Assembly (NCBI GenBank): GCA_947493705.1
Contig: CANLSH010000028.1
Coordinates: 1 to 44,500 of the forward strand
Source of the DNA: an uncultured Arachnia sp.
GTDB taxonomy: Bacteria > Actinomycetota > Actinomycetes > Propionibacteriales > Propionibacteriaceae
DNA: 44,500 nt
Direction of reading: 5' to 3'
A program made the translations under genes and the position numbers. Of this stretch, positions 33,393 through 41,954 are shown one piece after another; position 1 is the first letter of the stretch; each line of letters starts with the position of its first letter. The notes under the pieces are model-generated. The model did no database searches. It worked only from the letters and a program-made list of their open reading frames with translations, and was not told where the DNA came from.

Positions 33393-35723
33393 ATGCAGAC
33401 ACCGGCAGAGTTGCCTGAAGATGAGCTCACAGTGGGCGCACCCAAGAAGTCCGTCGCGGGTTTCGGGGGCGTCATCCATGCCATGCAGCACGCGCTGCGC
33501 GAGATGGGGCCCACCCGCACGGCTCAGACGCTGCTCAAGCTGAATCAGGCTGACGGTTTCGACTGCATGAGCTGTGCATGGGCGGACCCCGCTGCTGATC
33601 GGCGCGGACATGCCGAGTTCTGTGAGAACGGCGCCAAGGCCGTTGCGAGTGAGGCCACGAAGACACGGCTGGGAGCTGACTTCTTTGCCAACCACTCGAT
33701 TGAAGAACTCTATGCACGAGACGACATGTGGCTCAACAGGCAGGGCCGGTTGACCTCTGTCCTGATCCGGGACCGCGACGCGACCCACTATCGCGAAGGC
33801 TCCTGGCAGGAAGCATTCAAGCTCATCGCCGAGCAGTTGCGTGCACTGGAGCGCCCGGATCAGGCCGCGTTCTACACTTCTGGACGCACCTCCAACGAGG
33901 CCGCGTTCCTCTACCAACTCATGGTGCGGGGCTTCGGCACCAACAACCTTCCCGACTGCTCCAACATGTGCCACGAATCCTCAGGTCGTGCGTTGGGACA
34001 GAGCATCGGCATCGGCAAGGGTTCCGTCACCATCGACGACGTCGAGGAGGCAGGGCTGATCATGATCGCCGGCCAGAACCCCGGCACCAACCACCCGCGC
34101 ATGCTCACCACCCTGGAAAAGGCCAAACGGGCCGGCGCGGTGATCGTGGCCATCAACCCGCTGCCGGAGCCGGGCCTGATGCGCTACCGCAACCCGCAGA
34201 CCGTGCGGGGCATGGTGGGTGGCGGTACTTCCCTGGCAGATCACCATCTGCAGGTACGCCTCGGGGGCGACCAGGGGCTGTTCCGGGGATTCGCCAAGGT
34301 CCTGCTCGAAGCAGAGGATGCTGGGGGGCACATGACGGGGCTCGGAACCGTGCTCGATCACGCCTTCATCGAGAAGTACACGGAAGGAGCGGAGGACTAC
34401 ATTGCGGCCGTCCGCGCCGAGTCCTGGAGTGACATCGTCGAATCCAGCGGCGTCAGTGAGAACCAGATCCGCGAGGTGGGGCGACTACTCCTGGACACCA
34501 ATCGCACCATCGTTGCGTGGGCCATGGGGTTGACGCAGCACAAGCATTCGGTTGCCATGATCAAGGAGATCGTCAACCTCGTACTGCTGCAGGGCAACCT
34601 CGGGCGTCCCGGCGCTGGTCTGCTTCCGGTGCGGGGACACTCCAACGTTCAGGGTGACCGAACCATGGGGATCTTCGAACAGATGCCGATGATCTTCCAC
34701 GATCGCCTCGACGAGGAGTTCAGCTTCACCAGCCCCCGAGAACCCGGTCACGACACCGTCGACACCGTCCGTGCGATGCGGGACGGGCGCGTGAAATTCT
34801 TCATGTCCATGGGCGGGAACTTCGCCAAGGCTGCACCGGACACCGAGGTCACCGAGGCGGCCCTCCAGAGCTGCGACATGACGGTGCAGGTGAGCACCAA
34901 GCTCAACCACTCCCACCTCGCGGCTGGAAGAGTGGCCATCATCCTGCCGACGCTGGGCCGGACGGACAGAGACGTCCAGGCGAGTGGACCACAACGGGTG
35001 ACGGTGGAGGACTCCATGTCCATGGTGCACGCCTCCGAGGGCACGCTGGAGCCACCGTCGAAGCATTTACTGTCGGAAGTGGCGATCGTATGCCAGCTGG
35101 CCTCGGCCCTGTTCACAGATGAAGCGGGCACCACGCTGCCAGGGGCGCCTGCGGTGGACTGGAGTGCCATGCAGGATGACTACCGTCTGATCCGTCGCCA
35201 TATCGAGGCCGTGGTTCCCCACTTCGATAATTTCGAGGCGCGCATCGATGTGCCGGGAGGGTTTCGGCTGCCCCACCCGCCGCATGAGAAGCGCGAGTTC
35301 GGCACGGCGTCGCAGAAGGCCCACTTCACGGCAACGGAACTGTGGTGGCCCAAGCTCCCCGAGGGTCGTCTCCTACTGCAGACGTTGCGCTCCCACGATC
35401 AGTTCAACACGACGGTGTACGGCAGTGATGACCGCTATCGGGGGATCAAGGGTGGGCGACGGGTGGTGATGGTGAATCCGGATGACCTGTCGAGTCTGGG
35501 TCTGAGGGACGCCGATGTGGTGGACCTGGTCTCGGAGTTCTCCGACGGTGTGGAGCGGCGCGCTCCCGGCTTCCGCGTCGTCTCCTTCGACACCGCCCGC
35601 GGCTGCGCCGCAGCGTACTTCCCTGAAACCAACGTCCTGGTCCCGCTGGATTCCACGGCAGATGGCTCCAACACCCCCACCAGCAAGTCCGTGGTGATCA
35701 GGCTGGAGAAAAGGGCGAACTGA
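33393..35723 (+). CDS. YdeP/FdhF-type molybdopterin oxidoreductase
   Basis: The 776-residue protein belongs to the molybdopterin oxidoreductase superfamily, subgroup of YdeP and FdhF-like single subunits. The N-terminus has GFDCMSCAWADP with C58 and C61 and a third Cys at 77 (EFCENGAKAV), candidate iron-sulfur ligands. FYTSGRTSNEAAFLYQLMVRGFGTNN is followed by CSNMCHESSG near 190-199, where formate dehydrogenases carry the metal-binding Cys or selenocysteine; here the codon is Cys. The C-terminal domain has LRSHDQFNTTVYG and ends as a cofactor-binding barrel. No beta or gamma subunit is nearby. The reaction is unknown: in Escherichia coli YdeP is linked to acid resistance, not proved as a formate dehydrogenase. 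Confidence 0.92.
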   Translation: MQTPAELPEDELTVGAPKKSVAGFGGVIHAMQHALREMGPTRTAQTLLKLNQADGFDCMSCAWADPAADRRGHAEFCENGAKAVASEATKTRLGADFFANHSIEELYARDDMWLNRQGRLTSVLIRDRDATHYREGSWQEAFKLIAEQLRALERPDQAAFYTSGRTSNEAAFLYQLMVRGFGTNNLPDCSNMCHESSGRALGQSIGIGKGSVTIDDVEEAGLIMIAGQNPGTNHPRMLTTLEKAKRAGAVIVAINPLPEPGLMRYRNPQTVRGMVGGGTSLADHHLQVRLGGDQGLFRGFAKVLLEAEDAGGHMTGLGTVLDHAFIEKYTEGAEDYIAAVRAESWSDIVESSGVSENQIREVGRLLLDTNRTIVAWAMGLTQHKHSVAMIKEIVNLVLLQGNLGRPGAGLLPVRGHSNVQGDRTMGIFEQMPMIFHDRLDEEFSFTSPREPGHDTVDTVRAMRDGRVKFFMSMGGNFAKAAPDTEVTEAALQSCDMTVQVSTKLNHSHLAAGRVAIILPTLGRTDRDVQASGPQRVTVEDSMSMVHASEGTLEPPSKHLLSEVAIVCQLASALFTDEAGTTLPGAPAVDWSAMQDDYRLIRRHIEAVVPHFDNFEARIDVPGGFRLPHPPHEKREFGTASQKAHFTATELWWPKLPEGRLLLQTLRSHDQFNTTVYGSDDRYRGIKGGRRVVMVNPDDLSSLGLRDADVVDLVSEFSDGVERRAPGFRVVSFDTARGCAAAYFPETNVLVPLDSTADGSNTPTSKSVVIRLEKRAN

Positions 35724-35768
35724 ACGCAGACGACGGCGGAGCCCTTGCTGAGAAATCTTCCGGTTCAG

Positions 35769-36620
35769 CTACGGACGGATCAGTGCGCGGAGCTCCGACG
35801 TCATGGCTGGATCCACCGAGAGCCCCCGCCCGTCAAGCTCCAGAATTGGTGTCAGGCCCCGCACGGAACTGGCGAACCAGACGGCGTCGGCCGCGAAGAG
35901 TTCGTCAACCCCGTACACGCGGTGCTCCGCCGGCCGCCCCATGGCATGCCAGCCGTCAAGCACGCGTCGGACAGTGATGGAGTCCAGGATGCCGGTTTCG
36001 GCCACTGTGGTGGAGAAGAGCGCACCGTCGCGGGCCACCACGATGCCGGACTGAGGGCCTTCCAGCACAAAGCCGTCGGTGGAGACCATCACCGCGTCGG
36101 TGGCGCCCCGCCGATGCGCTTCGCGAACGAAAGCCAGGTTGACCCCGTAGGAGAGCGATTTGGCGCCGCCGAGAAGCCAGGGTGCGTCCTGCAGTGCAGA
36201 AGCGGCACGGCCAGCGGTCAGGGTGACGGCAGTGGCTGCCTCACGGGCGGCGATGCGGGCCGCGCTGAGCTCCGTGATGGTGATGAAACCCAGCACAGCT
36301 CCGGGCACCGATTCCCTGCCGCGGGTGCAGACGAACTTGCACACTGCCTCTTTGCCATCCCGCCGAGCCCACTCCGCAAGTGCGACGTTGGTCAGTAGCC
36401 GCCACTCATCGGTCTCCAGAGGGGCCATACCCAGCAGATGAGCCGAGTGCGCCAACCGGCCAAGGTGGTCGTCAACGAAATCGGCCCGTGCCGTGGAGCC
36501 GTCGACCCTCACCAGCGTCGCGTCGAAACATCCGTCACCGCGATTGATCCCGAGGTCATCAGCACTGATGAAAGTGTCGTCGGAGATCCCCTCGCCGAGC
36601 CGGGCCACAAGTTGTTGCAC
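35769..36620 (-). CDS. pabC: Class IV aminotransferase, probable aminodeoxychorismate lyase
   Basis: The 283-residue protein has the PLP fold type IV. GINRGDGCFDATLVRVDG near 24-41 is the N-terminal motif, and the Lys in GAKSLSYGVNLAFVREAHRRGATDAVMV, near 152, would bind PLP. TVAETGILDSITVRRVL is the phosphate-binding part and ELFAADAVWFASSVRGLTPI comes before the end. These patterns fit aminodeoxychorismate lyase, which releases p-aminobenzoate for folate. Branched-chain or D-amino acid aminotransferases share them, so the symbol is tentative. The start is GTG 36620, 6 nt after TATGCT. It is convergent with the YdeP-type gene. The peptidase gene lies 48 bp upstream on the same strand. Confidence 0.78.
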   Translation of the reverse strand: MQQLVARLGEGISDDTFISADDLGINRGDGCFDATLVRVDGSTARADFVDDHLGRLAHSAHLLGMAPLETDEWRLLTNVALAEWARRDGKEAVCKFVCTRGRESVPGAVLGFITITELSAARIAAREAATAVTLTAGRAASALQDAPWLLGGAKSLSYGVNLAFVREAHRRGATDAVMVSTDGFVLEGPQSGIVVARDGALFSTTVAETGILDSITVRRVLDGWHAMGRPAEHRVYGVDELFAADAVWFASSVRGLTPILELDGRGLSVDPAMTSELRALIRP

Positions 36621-36626
36621 CGCGTC

Positions 36627-36632
36627 AGCATA
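36627..36632 (-). promoter_or_regulatory. -10 box of pabC-like gene (leaderless)
   Basis: On the minus strand TATGCT lies 6 nt before GTG 36620. It lies in the 48-bp gap after the peptidase gene, so the gene could be both co-transcribed and separately started. Confidence 0.4.
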
Positions 36633-36668
36633 GCTGCGGCGTTACGGCATGGCGCATCGGGTAGTCAC

Positions 36669-38621
36669 TCACCAGATGACAACGCGCTGCTCCGGGGCCA
36701 GCCACAGGGCGTCGTCCTCGGTTGTGCCGAAGATCTCGTGGAAGGCGTCGAGATTGCGGACGATCTGGTTGCAGCGGAACTCCGACGGCGAGTGCGGGTC
36801 CGTGGCCAGACGCTGCTTCATGGATTCCGGGCGCTGCAAACCCCGCCACACGGCCGCCCAACCGAGGAAGAAGCGCTCACCCGGGGTGAGGCCGTCAATC
36901 TTCTCACCCTCCGGATCCCCACCCGCCAGCAGCCAGGCCTTCCAGGCGATACCCAGCCCACCAAGGTCCCCGATGTTTTCACCGACGGTGAGTTCTCCAT
37001 TGACGCGGACCCCGTCAGCCCCCTCGGGGGAGAGGACGTCGTACTGGGCGATGAGTTGCTGGGCGCGCTCATCGAAGGCCTCGCGGTCATCCTCGCTCCA
37101 CCAGTCGCGGAGCATGCCGTCGCCGTCGCAGGTGGAGCCCTTGTCGTCGAAGCCGTGGCCGATCTCGTGGCCGATGACGGCGCCGATGGCGGCGTAGTTG
37201 ATGGCATCGTCGGCATCCACGTTGAAGAACGGCGGCTGCAGAATGGCGGCGGGAAATACGATCTCGTTGCGCAGTGGGTGGTAGTAGGCATTGACGGTCT
37301 GTGGATACATCAACCATTCGTCCGGGTCCATGGGGCCGCCAAGCTTTTCGAGCATGATGTCGGTCTCAAAGGAGTTGGCCGCCATCACATTGCCCACCAG
37401 GTCATCTGCTGAGATTTCCAGAGCGGAGTAGTCGCGCCACTTGGCGGGGAAGCCGATCTTGGGCCGGAACTTGGACAGCTTGTCCAAGGCCTCGGCGCGG
37501 GTGGGCTCAGTCATCCAGTCCAGCTTCTCGATGGAATCCTTGTACGCCGCCAACAGGTTGTCCACGAGGTCATCCATGGCTTCCTTCGCCCCGTCGGGGA
37601 AGTGTCGCTCCACATAGATCTTGCCAATGGCTTCGCCCAGCACACCCTCGACGAGGGAGACACCACGCTTCCAGCGGTCCCGCAACTGCTCGGTGCCCTG
37701 CAGGGTGCGCTCGTAGAAATCGAAGCGGGCCTCGACGAAAGCCGACGACAGCCATGGAGACAGGGCAGAGATGGCTTTGGAACGGGCCCACGACTTCCAG
37801 CTCTCCAGGTCATCCGAGGCCACGAGTTCCGCAACCGACGTGGCGAAGGAGGGCTGCGCCACCACGAGATCGGTCAACTTCTCCACGGGAATCTCAGCCG
37901 CTTCAACGAAGGCTTCCCAGTCAATGCCGGGAGCCGACGCCGTGAACTCGGCCCATGTCATGGGGTTGTACATCTGACGCAGATCCCTGGTGCGGACCTT
38001 GTCCCAGTGATGGGATGCGATGGCGGTCTCGAGCTCGAAGACGGTGGCAGCCTCGGCGTGGGCATCAGCCACGCCGGCGAGATCCAGCACCCGCTCCAGG
38101 TGTGCCTTGTAGGCGGTCCGGATGTCGGCATGATCTTCGAGACGGTAGTACTCCTCATCGGGCAGTCCCAACCCGGCCTGCCCGGCGAACATCACGTAGC
38201 GCTGCGGGTTGCCCGGATCGGAGTCCTCGCCGAAACCGATGAGCGATGAAAAACCGTGGCGCAGTGACCAGCCGAGGTGGGCGGAGAACTCCTCGACGCT
38301 GCTGATGGCATCAATGCGGTCCAGCACCGGCTGCAACGGGGTGGCACCCAACTCCTCGACGCGGTCGATGTCCATGAAGGAGGCATAGAGGTCCGCGATC
38401 TTCTGCCGTTCCCCATCGCCAGCGTCGGCGTCGGCGGTGGAGAGGATGATGTCCCGGACGGCCTTCTCCGATTCGTCGCGCAGGTCAAGGAATGCTCCCG
38501 CACCGGACTTGTCTGCGGGGATCTGCACTGCTGTCAGCCATGCTCCATTGGCGTGGCGGAAGAGATCATCAACGGGGCGGACGGTGTGGTCGAAGTGTGT
38601 GAAATCAAGGGCGGAGGTCAT
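36669..38621 (-). CDS. pepO: M13-family zinc metalloendopeptidase (PepO/neprilysin-like)
   Basis: The 650-residue peptidase has the zinc site GAVIGHEIGHGFDDKGS (HExxH near residues 490-494) and a downstream GENIGDLGGL with the third zinc ligand. NAYYHPLRNEIVFPAAILQPPFF, the substrate-binding motif of the family, lies just before it. The family's usual C-terminal C-x-V-W is replaced by RVVIW. No signal peptide is seen: the N-terminus MTSALDFTHFDHTVRPVDDLF begins directly with the mature domain, so it probably acts in the cytoplasm on peptides. ATG 38621 is preferred over GTG 38639, since TACGGT stands 7 nt before it. Confidence 0.95.
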   Translation of the reverse strand: MTSALDFTHFDHTVRPVDDLFRHANGAWLTAVQIPADKSGAGAFLDLRDESEKAVRDIILSTADADAGDGERQKIADLYASFMDIDRVEELGATPLQPVLDRIDAISSVEEFSAHLGWSLRHGFSSLIGFGEDSDPGNPQRYVMFAGQAGLGLPDEEYYRLEDHADIRTAYKAHLERVLDLAGVADAHAEAATVFELETAIASHHWDKVRTRDLRQMYNPMTWAEFTASAPGIDWEAFVEAAEIPVEKLTDLVVAQPSFATSVAELVASDDLESWKSWARSKAISALSPWLSSAFVEARFDFYERTLQGTEQLRDRWKRGVSLVEGVLGEAIGKIYVERHFPDGAKEAMDDLVDNLLAAYKDSIEKLDWMTEPTRAEALDKLSKFRPKIGFPAKWRDYSALEISADDLVGNVMAANSFETDIMLEKLGGPMDPDEWLMYPQTVNAYYHPLRNEIVFPAAILQPPFFNVDADDAINYAAIGAVIGHEIGHGFDDKGSTCDGDGMLRDWWSEDDREAFDERAQQLIAQYDVLSPEGADGVRVNGELTVGENIGDLGGLGIAWKAWLLAGGDPEGEKIDGLTPGERFFLGWAAVWRGLQRPESMKQRLATDPHSPSEFRCNQIVRNLDAFHEIFGTTEDDALWLAPEQRVVIW

Positions 38622-38628
38622 GAGACCC

Positions 38629-38634
38629 ACCGTA
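38629..38634 (-). promoter_or_regulatory. -10 box of pepO (leaderless)
   Basis: On the minus strand TACGGT lies 7 nt before ATG 38621, the same hexamer and spacing as at pntA. Confidence 0.45.
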
Positions 38635-38639
38635 TACAC

Positions 38640-38671
38640 CTCTGACGAAGCACCTCTCTGACGAAGCGCCT
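38640..38671. repeat. Two-copy 16-bp tandem repeat upstream of pepO
   Basis: CTCTGACGAAGCACCT (38640-38655) is followed at once by CTCTGACGAAGCGCCT (38656-38671), differing at one base. The pair lies immediately upstream of the pepO -10 box on the minus strand, where paired activator or repressor sites often lie. Confidence 0.6.
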
Positions 38672-38687
38672 CGGCGTGCTGAGGTGC
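38666..38687 (-). terminator. Possible terminator after korB
   Basis: GCGCCTC (38666-38672) and GAGGTGC (38681-38687) pair over 7 bp with one G-U wobble around an 8-nt loop, about 50 bp past the korB stop on the minus strand. GCACCTC at 38650-38656 can pair with the same arm perfectly. No T-tract follows. Confidence 0.35.
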
Positions 38688-38736
38688 GTCGGGAAGCGGA
38701 GCTGTTTCAGCCCGCCTCCCATCCCCAGCTCATGTC

Positions 38737-39789
38737 CTAATGTTGCCCGGCCTCCCAGGTGTCATTGCCGGCGATGACGGCCGAGAGCGCCGCCTGCCTG
38801 TCGTCGGCCTTGAAGGAGTTGACCTGATCACGGACGAGATCGTCATACGCCGGCTGGTCAACTTTCCGGAAAATGCCGACGGGAGCTCGTCGCAGCACGC
38901 CGGACTCCGTCAGGCGTGAGATGGCGAACGCCTGGCTGGGATCCTTGCGTGCGACGTCATGCACCACGATGCGTGACGGGTCCACGTCGGCGGTGTCGGC
39001 CAGTTCCAGGTCGTGGGAATCATTGCGTGCCACGCAGAACTGCCCGTCCCTGCCGAATGTGATGGGCTCCTGGTCCCGCAGGGTGATCAGCGCGTCGGGG
39101 GCATCGGGTCCTTTGAGCTCAGCGAACGCGTCGTCGTTGAAGATGGGGCAGTTCTGATAGATCTCCACCAGGGATGTCCCGCGGTGGTTGGCGGCCGCAG
39201 TGAGTGTCTCGCTAAGGCCCTTGCGGTCCGAATCGATGGCACGGGCAACGAACGTGGCACCTGCGCCAAGCGCCAGTGAGAGGGGATTGAAGGGGCTGTC
39301 GACCGATCCGTAGGGGGTGGATTTGGTGAGCTTGCCCCGTTCCGATGTGGGGGAGTACTGGCCTTTGGTCAGCCCGTAGATCTCGTTGTTGAACAGCAGG
39401 ATCGTCAGATTGACGTTGCGTCGGATGGTGTGGATGAGGTGGTTGCCGCCGATGGAGAGGGCATCACCGTCGCCGGTGACCACCCAGACGTTGAGATCCG
39501 GGCGTGTGACCGCGACGCCTGTGGCGATGGCGGGGGCGCGGCCGTGGATCGAGTGCATGCCGTAGGAATCGACGTAGTACGGGAACCGTGCGGCGCAGCC
39601 GATACCGGAGATGATGACGGTGTTCTCCCGGCGCAGGCCGAGCTCGGCCATCATCGACTGGAAGGTCGACAAGATGGCGTAGTCACCGCATCCCGGGCAC
39701 CACCGCACCTCCTGATCGCTGGTGAAGTCCTTGCGGTTCAGGGGGGTGATGGCCATGGGCACACCGCTGAGTCCGGATGGGGCGCTCAT
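38737..39789 (-). CDS. korB: 2-oxoglutarate:ferredoxin oxidoreductase beta subunit
   Basis: KorB binds thiamine diphosphate and a 4Fe-4S cluster and, with KorA, oxidises 2-oxoglutarate to succinyl-CoA while reducing ferredoxin. The 350-residue protein has RWCPGCGDYAILS near 29-41 and GIGCAARFPYY near 62-72, with a further Cys in YQNCPIFND as the likely fourth cluster ligand. The thiamine motif runs from GDGDALSIGGNHLIH to NNEIYGLTKGQYSPT near 104-145. The start overlaps the korA stop by 4 nt. Pyruvate as substrate cannot be fully excluded, but the two-subunit layout with the gamma domain fused to alpha is typical of actinobacterial KorAB. Confidence 0.93.
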   Translation of the reverse strand: MSAPSGLSGVPMAITPLNRKDFTSDQEVRWCPGCGDYAILSTFQSMMAELGLRRENTVIISGIGCAARFPYYVDSYGMHSIHGRAPAIATGVAVTRPDLNVWVVTGDGDALSIGGNHLIHTIRRNVNLTILLFNNEIYGLTKGQYSPTSERGKLTKSTPYGSVDSPFNPLSLALGAGATFVARAIDSDRKGLSETLTAAANHRGTSLVEIYQNCPIFNDDAFAELKGPDAPDALITLRDQEPITFGRDGQFCVARNDSHDLELADTADVDPSRIVVHDVARKDPSQAFAISRLTESGVLRRAPVGIFRKVDQPAYDDLVRDQVNSFKADDRQAALSAVIAGNDTWEAGQH

Positions 39790-41663
39790 CGCTGGCCTCC
39801 TTCCTGGAGTGTGTCGATCTCTGCAATCAGGTCTGTTTCCAGCTCGCTGAGCGAAATGGGCAGGCCACGCACGCGCGAGTAGCTGTGGACGTCGACGAGG
39901 TAACGGCTGCGGATGAGATCAGCGAGCTGTCCGAGATTCATCTCGGGGATGATCACGCGATCAAACTTCTTCAGAACCACGCCGAGGTTGGCGGGCATCG
40001 GGTTGAGGTGGCGCAGGTGCGCTGTCGCGACGTCGCGTCCACTGAGCCTCACCCGGCGTGCCGCTGCGGTGATGGGACCCCATGTGGAACCCCAGCCGAG
40101 TACTAGCACCTTGGCGCGACCGGAGGGATCGATGACGTCGACGTCCGGGATGTCGCGCACGATGCCGGCGATCTTGGCTGCGCGGGTGCGCACCATGGCG
40201 TCGTGGTTCTCGGGGTCGTAGGAGACATTGCCGGTGCCGGCTGCCTTCTCGATGCCGCCGATGCGGTGCTCGAGCCCCGCGACCCCCGGGATGGCGAAGG
40301 CACGGGCAAGGGTTTCAGGATCCCGCTCATAGGGCAGAAACGTCGCGTTGCCCTTCGGGTCGGTGCCATTGGGCTCCGTGGCGTAGCCCGGTTCGATGGG
40401 CTCGATGTCGTCCAGGCTGGGGATCTGCCAGGGCTCCGAACCATTGGCGAGGTAGCCGTCGCTCAGCATGATCACGGGCGTGCGGTACGTGATGGCGATC
40501 CGGCAGGCCTCCACCGCTGTGTTGAAGCAGTCGGTGGGTGACTGGGCAGCGATCACGGCCACGGGCGCCTCACCGTTACGGCCATGGATGGCCTGCAGCA
40601 GGTCTGCCTGTTCGGTTTTGGTGGGCATGCCGGTGGACGGCCCCGCACGCTGCACGTTGACCACCACGAGCGGTATCTCGGTCATCACTGCGAGGCTGAC
40701 CGTTTCAGCCTTCAGCAGCATGCCGGGACCCGACGTCGTGGTGACGCCCAATGCGCCGCCGAAGGACGCGCCCAGGGCGGCCGCAACGCCGGCGATCTCG
40801 TCCTCTGCCTGGAACGTGGTGACCCCGATGTCCTTGCGCTTGGACAACTCGTGGAGGATGTCTGAGGCGGGAGTAATGGGGTAGGAGCCGAGGAACAGGT
40901 CCATGTCCGCCTTGTGTGCACCGGCCATCAGACCGTAGGCCGTTGCCACATTGCCGGAGATCTGGCGGTAGCGGCCCGGTTTCATGGGAGCGGGCGCCAC
41001 CTCGTAGCGGAATTCGAAGGTCTCGGTGGTCTCACCGTAGGCGTGACCCGCCTGGAAAGCGGCGACGTTGGCATCGCGGATGTCTGGTTTGCCCGCAAAC
41101 TTCCTCTGCAGGAACTCGGTGGTGTTCTCCAGCGAGCGCGAGTACAGCCAGCTCAGCAATCCGAGGGCGAACATGTTCTTGGTGCGGGAAGCGTCCTTGC
41201 GTGTCAGCCCGAATGGCTTGACGGTTTCCGTCGCCAGATGTGTCAGGTCCAGCGCATGCACCTTGTAGGACTCCAGGGTGCCGTCCTCCAGCGGGTTCGA
41301 GTCCCATCCGATCTTGCTGAGATTGCGCCTGGTGAAGTCCGCGGTGTCGACGATGATGACACCGTCTCGTGGCAGGTCCGCCATGTTGGCCTTCAAAGCG
41401 GCCGGGTTCATGGCCACCAGTACGTCCGGGCGGTCGCCCGGGGTGACAATGTCGAAATCAGCGAAGTGCAGCTGGAAGCTGGAGACGCCGGGCAGCGTGC
41501 CCTGGGGCGCGCGGATTTCCGCGGGGAAGTTGGGAAGGGTGGCGATGTCGTTGCCGAGGCCAGCGGCTTCGGCGGTGAATCGGTCACCTGTCAGTTGCAT
41601 GCCGTCACCGGAGTCGCCGGCGAAGCGAATGACAACCCGGTCAAGGGGTTGCGGTTGTGCCAC
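39786..41663 (-). CDS. korA: 2-oxoglutarate:ferredoxin oxidoreductase alpha subunit (gamma-alpha fusion)
   Basis: The 625-residue protein fuses the gamma domain (residues 1 to about 200: RFAGDSGDGMQLTGDRFT, AEIRAPQGTLPGVSSFQLHF) to the alpha domain. The alpha domain has GSYPITPASDILHELSK near 254-270, AEDEIAGVAAALGASFGG with the Glu that activates thiamine, TTTSGPGMLLKAE, and QRAGPSTGMPTKTEQADL near 338-355. It ends with the transketolase-like C-terminal domain. GTG 41663 is the start, with AAGGA about 10 nt ahead. It gives reduced ferredoxin and succinyl-CoA together with KorB. No ferredoxin gene is visible in this window. Confidence 0.94.
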   Translation of the reverse strand: MAQPQPLDRVVIRFAGDSGDGMQLTGDRFTAEAAGLGNDIATLPNFPAEIRAPQGTLPGVSSFQLHFADFDIVTPGDRPDVLVAMNPAALKANMADLPRDGVIIVDTADFTRRNLSKIGWDSNPLEDGTLESYKVHALDLTHLATETVKPFGLTRKDASRTKNMFALGLLSWLYSRSLENTTEFLQRKFAGKPDIRDANVAAFQAGHAYGETTETFEFRYEVAPAPMKPGRYRQISGNVATAYGLMAGAHKADMDLFLGSYPITPASDILHELSKRKDIGVTTFQAEDEIAGVAAALGASFGGALGVTTTSGPGMLLKAETVSLAVMTEIPLVVVNVQRAGPSTGMPTKTEQADLLQAIHGRNGEAPVAVIAAQSPTDCFNTAVEACRIAITYRTPVIMLSDGYLANGSEPWQIPSLDDIEPIEPGYATEPNGTDPKGNATFLPYERDPETLARAFAIPGVAGLEHRIGGIEKAAGTGNVSYDPENHDAMVRTRAAKIAGIVRDIPDVDVIDPSGRAKVLVLGWGSTWGPITAAARRVRLSGRDVATAHLRHLNPMPANLGVVLKKFDRVIIPEMNLGQLADLIRSRYLVDVHSYSRVRGLPISLSELETDLIAEIDTLQEGGQR

Positions 41664-41686
41664 GAGATGGTGTCCTTAACAAATTG

Positions 41687-41717
41687 GCTGATCAGCTGGG
41701 TATCACCCGCCATTGTA
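41687..41717 (-). promoter_or_regulatory. korA promoter region with 10-bp palindrome
   Basis: On the minus strand TACAAT (41717-41712) is a good -10 box and predicts a leader of about 42 nt. GCTGATCAGC (41687-41696), a perfect palindrome, would lie near the start of that leader and could be an operator or small hairpin. Confidence 0.4.
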
Positions 41718-41846
41718 GGCGCGCTCCCACAGGAGGCCACCACAACGCAAGCTCCGGCTGAGCGCCGGGCGCCGTCTGCTGCTTCGGCAGTCATCGAGGT
41801 GACGCGGTGGCGCGCCCTGCTGAGCGCGGAGCCGGGCGGCGTCTCG

Positions 41847-41852
41847 TAGTAT
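41847..41852 (+). promoter_or_regulatory. -10 box of the mptB leader ORF (leaderless)
   Basis: TAGTAT lies 6 nt before ATG 41859, so transcription would begin at the leader ORF and place mptB downstream of it. Confidence 0.45.
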
Positions 41853-41858
41853 CGGGCC

Positions 41859-41954
41859 ATGGATGTGATGCGAGGCGCGCTTGGAAATGGCTGCGCCCGC
41901 CCGCTGGTTGCCCCTGTTGTGCAGCCATTCGATGCGTCCGGCGTTGACCCATGA
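41859..41954 (+). CDS. 31-codon leader ORF coupled to the mannosyltransferase gene
   Basis: The frame opens at ATG 41859 and ends at TGA 41952-41954, overlapping the mannosyltransferase ATG (41951) as ATGA. It starts 6 nt after a -10-like TAGTAT. The mannosyltransferase itself has no Shine-Dalgarno, so ribosomes finishing the leader frame may be its main source of initiation. The peptide (starting MDVMRGALGNG) shows no recognised domain or run of one amino acid that would suggest attenuation. It may be a real leader peptide or a chance frame. Confidence 0.45.
   Translation: MDVMRGALGNGCARPLVAPVVQPFDASGVDP

Noticed and set aside
33393..35723. Selenocysteine in the YdeP-type oxidoreductase
   Set aside because: The metal-ligand position in CSNMCHESSG is encoded by TGC, and the gene has no internal TGA needing recoding.
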